A stretch of DNA of 45,931 nt, taken from positions 1 through 45,931 of the forward strand of contig USOQ01000010.1 in assembly GCA_900556395.1 (NCBI GenBank). Direction: 5' to 3'. The stretch comes from Candidatus Segatella caccae. Its GTDB lineage: Bacteria; Bacteroidota; Bacteroidia; Bacteroidales; Bacteroidaceae. The notes beneath the pieces were generated by a model. That model was not told the origin of the DNA and did no database searches. It saw only the letters and a list, made by a program, of their open reading frames with translations. The position numbers and the translations under genes were made by a program. This document shows positions 42,342-45,931 of this stretch, in pieces (position 1 is the stretch's first letter; each line of letters begins with the position of its first letter).

Positions 42342-43565
42342 CTACAAATGATACTTATTAGAATATTTACGTTTTGCTTTCACAGGAGCACTATGAAAAC
42401 CACCACCCACACTTCCTCCACTGAAGCCACGTCCTCCACCTGCGACCCCACAATAATCTGCCCAACGAGCACGTATGCGATCCACATACTCGGCTGTCTC
42501 TGAACCACGCATATAACCATACTTCACCACTGGGTCGGTATAATAACCTGGCTGAGAAAGACGAAGTACAAACTCACGCACTTCGCCCCAGTTGTGGGAA
42601 TTGCGACCGTGCTTACGAGCCAGAGTCATGGCATCGCGCACATGATGGAAACCTCCATTATAAGCTGCCAAAGCAAAAAGTATGCGCTGAGCTGGATCGC
42701 CAATATCAGAAAAATGCCCCTGTAGTTCAGCCATATAGCGAGCAGCAGCAGCCACGTTAGCTTCTGGCTCATGCACCTGGCTCATGGGTAGCCCTAAATG
42801 GGCTGCCGTAGCAGGCATGATCTGCATCAGTCCGCAGGCTCCTGCCCAAGACTTGGCTTGGGGGTCGAAACAACTCTCTTGGTAACACTGGGCAGCCATG
42901 AGTCGCCAATCCATACGAGCTACACCCGAATACATCTGGAACAATCTATCATATTTAGAGATAACACCCTTCGAACGATTGAGGAAGGGCGAATATACAT
43001 GACGACGAATGCTTTGAGAAGAAAGCAAAAAACTCTCCTCCTTCTTGACCTCAGCTATCATCTGTGGCTTAAACCATGCGTTCAGCGTGTCGGCAAGGCT
43101 TTGGTTGCCTGCACCTACAGCCCATTGCTGCTTTTCTGATTTTACACCACAGAAGAGCACACCGCCCTTAGCCTCTTTCTTAGACAAAGGCACAGCTATC
43201 ACATCTCCCTCACCTTTCTGCAACTTACGCACCATCTCTGCCGTGTCCTTGCACGCTTCTACACGCAACGACACACCTATCTGCTGGGCGAACTTCTCGC
43301 AGAGCAGATACTGCAGACCCATACCATGACCATGATATTCATAGTAGGTGGTAGGACCATTCACGGTGAGCATGATAAGCTCTCCTCCCGCTACAATATC
43401 ATCGAGCGAAAGTCCCTTACTCGATGATGCAGACGCAGGCTCTTCAGAAACTTCAGACTCTCCCACAGGCGTTCCCCATGGAGTAAGCTCTGGCTGTTCT
43501 TTCTTCTGAGAGCAACTCAAGAGCATAAAACATGCAACAAATGCAAATAAATATTCTTTCTTCAT
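42342..43565 (-). CDS. mltF: MltF-like membrane-bound lytic transglycosylase (lipoprotein)
   Basis: A 407-residue lipoprotein with a lipobox LLSC (Cys18). Residues about 58-180 form a periplasmic-binding-protein-like domain (SBP_bac_3 type), and residues 205-330 form the SLT lytic transglycosylase domain with Glu230 (CYQESCFDP) as catalytic acid and GLMQIMPATAAHLG after it. This two-domain order is MltF. The tail after 370 is Gly/Ser/basic (GGGRGFSGGSVGGGFHSAP). The enzyme cleaves peptidoglycan to anhydromuropeptides. It ends next to array B and is divergent from hisG. Confidence 0.92.
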   Translation of the reverse strand: MKKEYLFAFVACFMLLSCSQKKEQPELTPWGTPVGESEVSEEPASASSSKGLSLDDIVAGGELIMLTVNGPTTYYEYHGHGMGLQYLLCEKFAQQIGVSLRVEACKDTAEMVRKLQKGEGDVIAVPLSKKEAKGGVLFCGVKSEKQQWAVGAGNQSLADTLNAWFKPQMIAEVKKEESFLLSSQSIRRHVYSPFLNRSKGVISKYDRLFQMYSGVARMDWRLMAAQCYQESCFDPQAKSWAGACGLMQIMPATAAHLGLPMSQVHEPEANVAAAARYMAELQGHFSDIGDPAQRILFALAAYNGGFHHVRDAMTLARKHGRNSHNWGEVREFVLRLSQPGYYTDPVVKYGYMRGSETAEYVDRIRARWADYCGVAGGGRGFSGGSVGGGFHSAPVKAKRKYSNKYHL

Positions 43566-43577
43566 GCTTAATGGCTA

Positions 43578-43585
43578 CAAAAGTA
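43578..43585 (-). promoter_or_regulatory. Candidate -7 element of mltF
   Basis: On the minus strand TACTTTTG (43585-43578) matches the consensus 13 nt before the start codon. No TTTG at the right distance is visible, and the leader would be very short. Confidence 0.4.
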
Positions 43586-43593
43586 CAAATATT

Positions 43594-43625
43594 CTTGCAT
43601 ATTCGGGCAGAAAACAGTACTTTTG
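43594..43625 (+). promoter_or_regulatory. Probable promoter of the his operon
   Basis: TACTTTTG at 43618-43625 fits the -7 consensus, with CTTG 20 nt upstream (43594-43597) as an imperfect -33. Initiation near 43632 gives a leader of about 22 nt, too short for a histidine leader-peptide attenuator. Confidence 0.6.
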
Positions 43626-43653
43626 CAATGATTTTTAATAAAAATGAAGAAAT

Positions 43654-44505
43654 ATGTTACGAATAGCAGTGCAGTCAAAGGGTCGTCTTTTCGATGACAC
43701 CATGAATCTTCTCTCGGAAGCAGACATCAAAGTTAGTGCCTCGAAGCGTACGCTCTTGGTACAATCAACCAACTTCCCCATCGAGGTGCTCTACCTCCGC
43801 GATGACGATATTCCTCAGAGCGTAGCCTCGGGAGTAGCCGACATCGGTATTGTGGGCGAGAATGAATTTATTGAGCGTGGCGAGAATGCGCAGATCATCG
43901 ATCGTCTGGGCTTCAGCAAGTGTCGCCTAAGCCTTGCCATCCCCAAGAAAATAGACTATACTGGTCTGAAGTGGTTTAATGGCAAGAAGATTGCCACCTC
44001 CTACCCCAACATTTTGCGCAACTTCATGCAGAAGAATGGCATCAATGCAGACATCCACGTCATCAATGGTTCGGTAGAAATAAGTCCTGGCATCGGATTG
44101 GCTGATGGCATCTTCGACATCGTGAGTTCGGGTTCTACCCTCGTCAGCAACAACTTGGCTGAAGTAGAAGTCGTGATGAAGAGCGAAGCTCTCCTCATCG
44201 GCAACTGGAACATGGACGAACATAAACACCAAATTCTCAACGAGATGCTCTTCCGTTTTGAAGCAGTACGCTCTGCTCAAGACAAGAAGTACGTGATGAT
44301 GAATGCTCCTAAAGATAAGGTGGATGCCATTACCGAGGTCTTGCCTGGCATCAAGAGTCCTACTATCATCCCATTGGCTGACTCAGAGTGGTGTTCTATC
44401 CACACCGTTCTCGACGAGAAGCGATTCTGGGAGATTATAGGCAAACTGAAGGAATTGGGAGCACAGGGCATCCTGGTTACCCCAATCGAGAAAATGATAT
44501 TGTAA
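43654..44505 (+). CDS. hisG: ATP phosphoribosyltransferase (long form)
   Basis: A 283-residue enzyme that starts histidine synthesis by joining ATP and PRPP. AVQSKGRL at the N-terminus and the PRPP-binding DIVSSGSTL (155-163) are diagnostic. The length and a C-terminal regulatory domain from about residue 208 show the long, self-sufficient form that needs no HisZ and is inhibited by histidine. It is the first gene of the operon, with hisD 77 nt downstream. Confidence 0.95.
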   Translation: MLRIAVQSKGRLFDDTMNLLSEADIKVSASKRTLLVQSTNFPIEVLYLRDDDIPQSVASGVADIGIVGENEFIERGENAQIIDRLGFSKCRLSLAIPKKIDYTGLKWFNGKKIATSYPNILRNFMQKNGINADIHVINGSVEISPGIGLADGIFDIVSSGSTLVSNNLAEVEVVMKSEALLIGNWNMDEHKHQILNEMLFRFEAVRSAQDKKYVMMNAPKDKVDAITEVLPGIKSPTIIPLADSEWCSIHTVLDEKRFWEIIGKLKELGAQGILVTPIEKMIL

Positions 44506-44582
44506 TAAGGCTTTACTCAGCAGAGTAGATTGCCTATCTACATTATACCTATTATTATAATAAAGATTAAATATTAATTGGA

Positions 44583-45872
44583 ATGAAGGTAATAAAGTAT
44601 CCTGCAAAGGAAGAATGGGAGGAACTCGTAAAGCGTCCACACCTTGATGTGTCGCAGCTCAATGCCATCGTTGAAGGTGTTTTGGAAGATGTAAGAAACC
44701 ATGGCGACGAAGCCGTGAAGCGCTATGAAGAGAAATTCGACCATGCCCATCTCAATAGTTTGTCTGTATCCGAGGCTGAGATGGAGGAAGCAGAACACAT
44801 GGTGTCGACAGAGCTTAAACATGCACTGGAGCTTGCCCACCATAACATTGCCCGATTCCATGAAAGTCAGAAGTTTGAAAGCAGCAAGGTGGAAACCTGT
44901 CCAGGCGTAGAGTGCTGGCAGAAGAGTGTTGCCATCCAAAAAGTGGGCCTCTACATACCGGGCGGAACAGCTCCTCTCTTCTCTACTGTCTTGATGCTTG
45001 CCACACCCGCTAAGATTGCAGGTTGTCAAGAGATAGTGCTCTGCACACCTCCTAATGCAGAAGGTAAGGTGAACCCTGCCATCCTCATGGCAGCCAAGAT
45101 TGCCGGTGTAAGCAAGATATTCAAGGCTGGTGGCGTGCAAGCCATCGGAGCAATGGCTTATGGTACTGAGAGCGTACCCAAGGTTTACAAAATCTTTGGT
45201 CCTGGCAATCAGTTTGTCATGGCAGCCAAACAGCGCGTCTCACTACATGATGTTGCCATCGACATGCCTGCTGGTCCTTCTGAGGTATGCGTGATTGCCG
45301 ATGAGAGTAGCAACCCAGTCTTCGTAGCAGCCGACTTACTATCACAAGCCGAGCATGGTTTTGACTCTCAAGTATTCTTCATTAGCACCTCTGAGGAGAT
45401 GATAACAAAGGTAGCCCAGGAGGTGGAACTTCAGCTACAACGTTTACCACGTAAAGAAATGGCCCTCAAGTCATTAGACAATTCTAAGTTTATCCTCGTT
45501 AAGGACAAACAAGAGGCCATCGATCTAAGCAACGCCTATGCTCCCGAACACCTGATCATCGCAACCAAAGACTACGAGCAGTTGGCAGAGAAGGTGATCA
45601 ATGCCGGAAGTGTATTCTTGGGCAATTATGCCTGCGAGAGTGCTGGCGACTATGCCAGTGGCACCAACCACACCCTACCCACCCACGGCTATGCCTTGGC
45701 CTATAATGGTGTGAACCTCGACAGTTACAATCGCAAGATAACCTTCCAGCATCTCAGCGAAGATGGCATCCGAAGCATCGGAAAAGCGGTAGTTACCATG
45801 GCTGAGAACGAACAGCTTGAAGCCCACGCCAATGCCATGCGACTGAGAGTAGAAAGCATTGGTGAAAGGTAA
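44583..45872 (+). CDS. hisD: Histidinol dehydrogenase
   Basis: A 429-residue zinc enzyme that oxidises histidinol to histidine in two NAD-dependent steps. GLYIPGGTAPLFSTVLML, KIFGPGNQFVMAAKQ, DMPAGPSEVCVIAD, SQAEHGFDSQ and YAPEHLII are all conserved family segments and include the Gln-His metal ligands. The length is typical. It follows hisG in the canonical hisGD order. After the stop at 45872 only 59 bases remain and I cannot identify the next gene. Confidence 0.96.
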   Translation: MKVIKYPAKEEWEELVKRPHLDVSQLNAIVEGVLEDVRNHGDEAVKRYEEKFDHAHLNSLSVSEAEMEEAEHMVSTELKHALELAHHNIARFHESQKFESSKVETCPGVECWQKSVAIQKVGLYIPGGTAPLFSTVLMLATPAKIAGCQEIVLCTPPNAEGKVNPAILMAAKIAGVSKIFKAGGVQAIGAMAYGTESVPKVYKIFGPGNQFVMAAKQRVSLHDVAIDMPAGPSEVCVIADESSNPVFVAADLLSQAEHGFDSQVFFISTSEEMITKVAQEVELQLQRLPRKEMALKSLDNSKFILVKDKQEAIDLSNAYAPEHLIIATKDYEQLAEKVINAGSVFLGNYACESAGDYASGTNHTLPTHGYALAYNGVNLDSYNRKITFQHLSEDGIRSIGKAVVTMAENEQLEAHANAMRLRVESIGER

Positions 45873-45931
45873 AAAAGTAAAAAAGTTACTATGTTTGCAA
45901 ACGCTAACGCAATGACAACAGTTGGAAGACG

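Noticed and set aside
43626..43653. Histidine leader-peptide attenuator before hisG
   Set aside because: The predicted leader is only about 22 nt and contains no His-codon run.
45891..45931. Start of a further his gene (frame MFANANAMTTVGR)
   Set aside because: Only 41 bases are available and the residues do not match the N-terminus I expect for HisC or another His enzyme; a downstream his gene is likely but not supported here.

Overview
The window looks like a chromosomal segment of a gut-type Bacteroidota, most likely Prevotellaceae (Segatella/Prevotella-like). The reasons are the Bacteroidota promoter form (TTTG, 19-22 nt, TAnnTTTG) in front of many genes, a Rho factor with a long N-terminal disordered insertion, Bacteroidota-specific families (DUF1460, DUF4421, OmpP1/FadL, secreted DUF386), a PPi-dependent phosphofructokinase, and a PL9 pectate lyase with a type IX-like C-terminal tail. 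Species assignment is inference. No rRNA, tRNA, complete insertion sequence or CRISPR array was seen.

Layout. 1-8.3 kb: tagaturonate reductase (uxaB), a secreted DUF386 protein, a SulP anion transporter with a small partner, a secreted esterase and a PL9 pectate lyase. 8.4-10.97 kb: an accessory patch with a higBA toxin-antitoxin pair, a 5'-truncated phage head protein carrying a nuclease-like C-terminus, a frameshifted phage-type fragment, and a 22-bp-period repeat array. 10.97-17 kb: acn-gltA, then the DUF4421-DUF1460 envelope pair. 17.3-24.3 kb: uxaC, an AraC regulator, dapA, truA, an EamA transporter and a Gfo/Idh oxidoreductase. 24.3-33 kb: engB, an ABC-F ATPase, rho, an OmpP1/FadL porin with a Tyr/Trp-rich secreted partner, and prmA. 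33-45.9 kb: GH25 lysozyme, PPi-phosphofructokinase, a small conserved protein, an acyltransferase, an unusual amidase, a YgiQ-type radical SAM protein, an MltF-like transglycosylase, and hisG-hisD, which starts a histidine operon running off the end.

How it fits together. Pectin breakdown is the clearest metabolic thread: the PL9 lyase would release oligogalacturonides, and UxaC and UxaB would carry galacturonate to tagaturonate and altronate, although these genes are dispersed and no SusC/SusD pair or altronate dehydratase is present. The rest is mostly housekeeping: TCA entry, lysine and histidine synthesis, tRNA and ribosomal protein modification, ribosome assembly, and peptidoglycan remodelling (DUF1460, GH25, amidase, MltF).

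The non-coding DNA is the most unusual part. There are two classes of intergenic repeat. One is a roughly 170-bp inverted-repeat element present in six or more diverged copies in both orientations (MITE-like or BIME-like). The other is an AAGTACTTGC motif repeated exactly four times at 22-bp period, found twice about 31 kb apart, each time between converging reading frames and each time able to fold into a terminator-like hairpin. The phage-derived patch at 9.6-10.8 kb lies directly between one copy of each repeat class.
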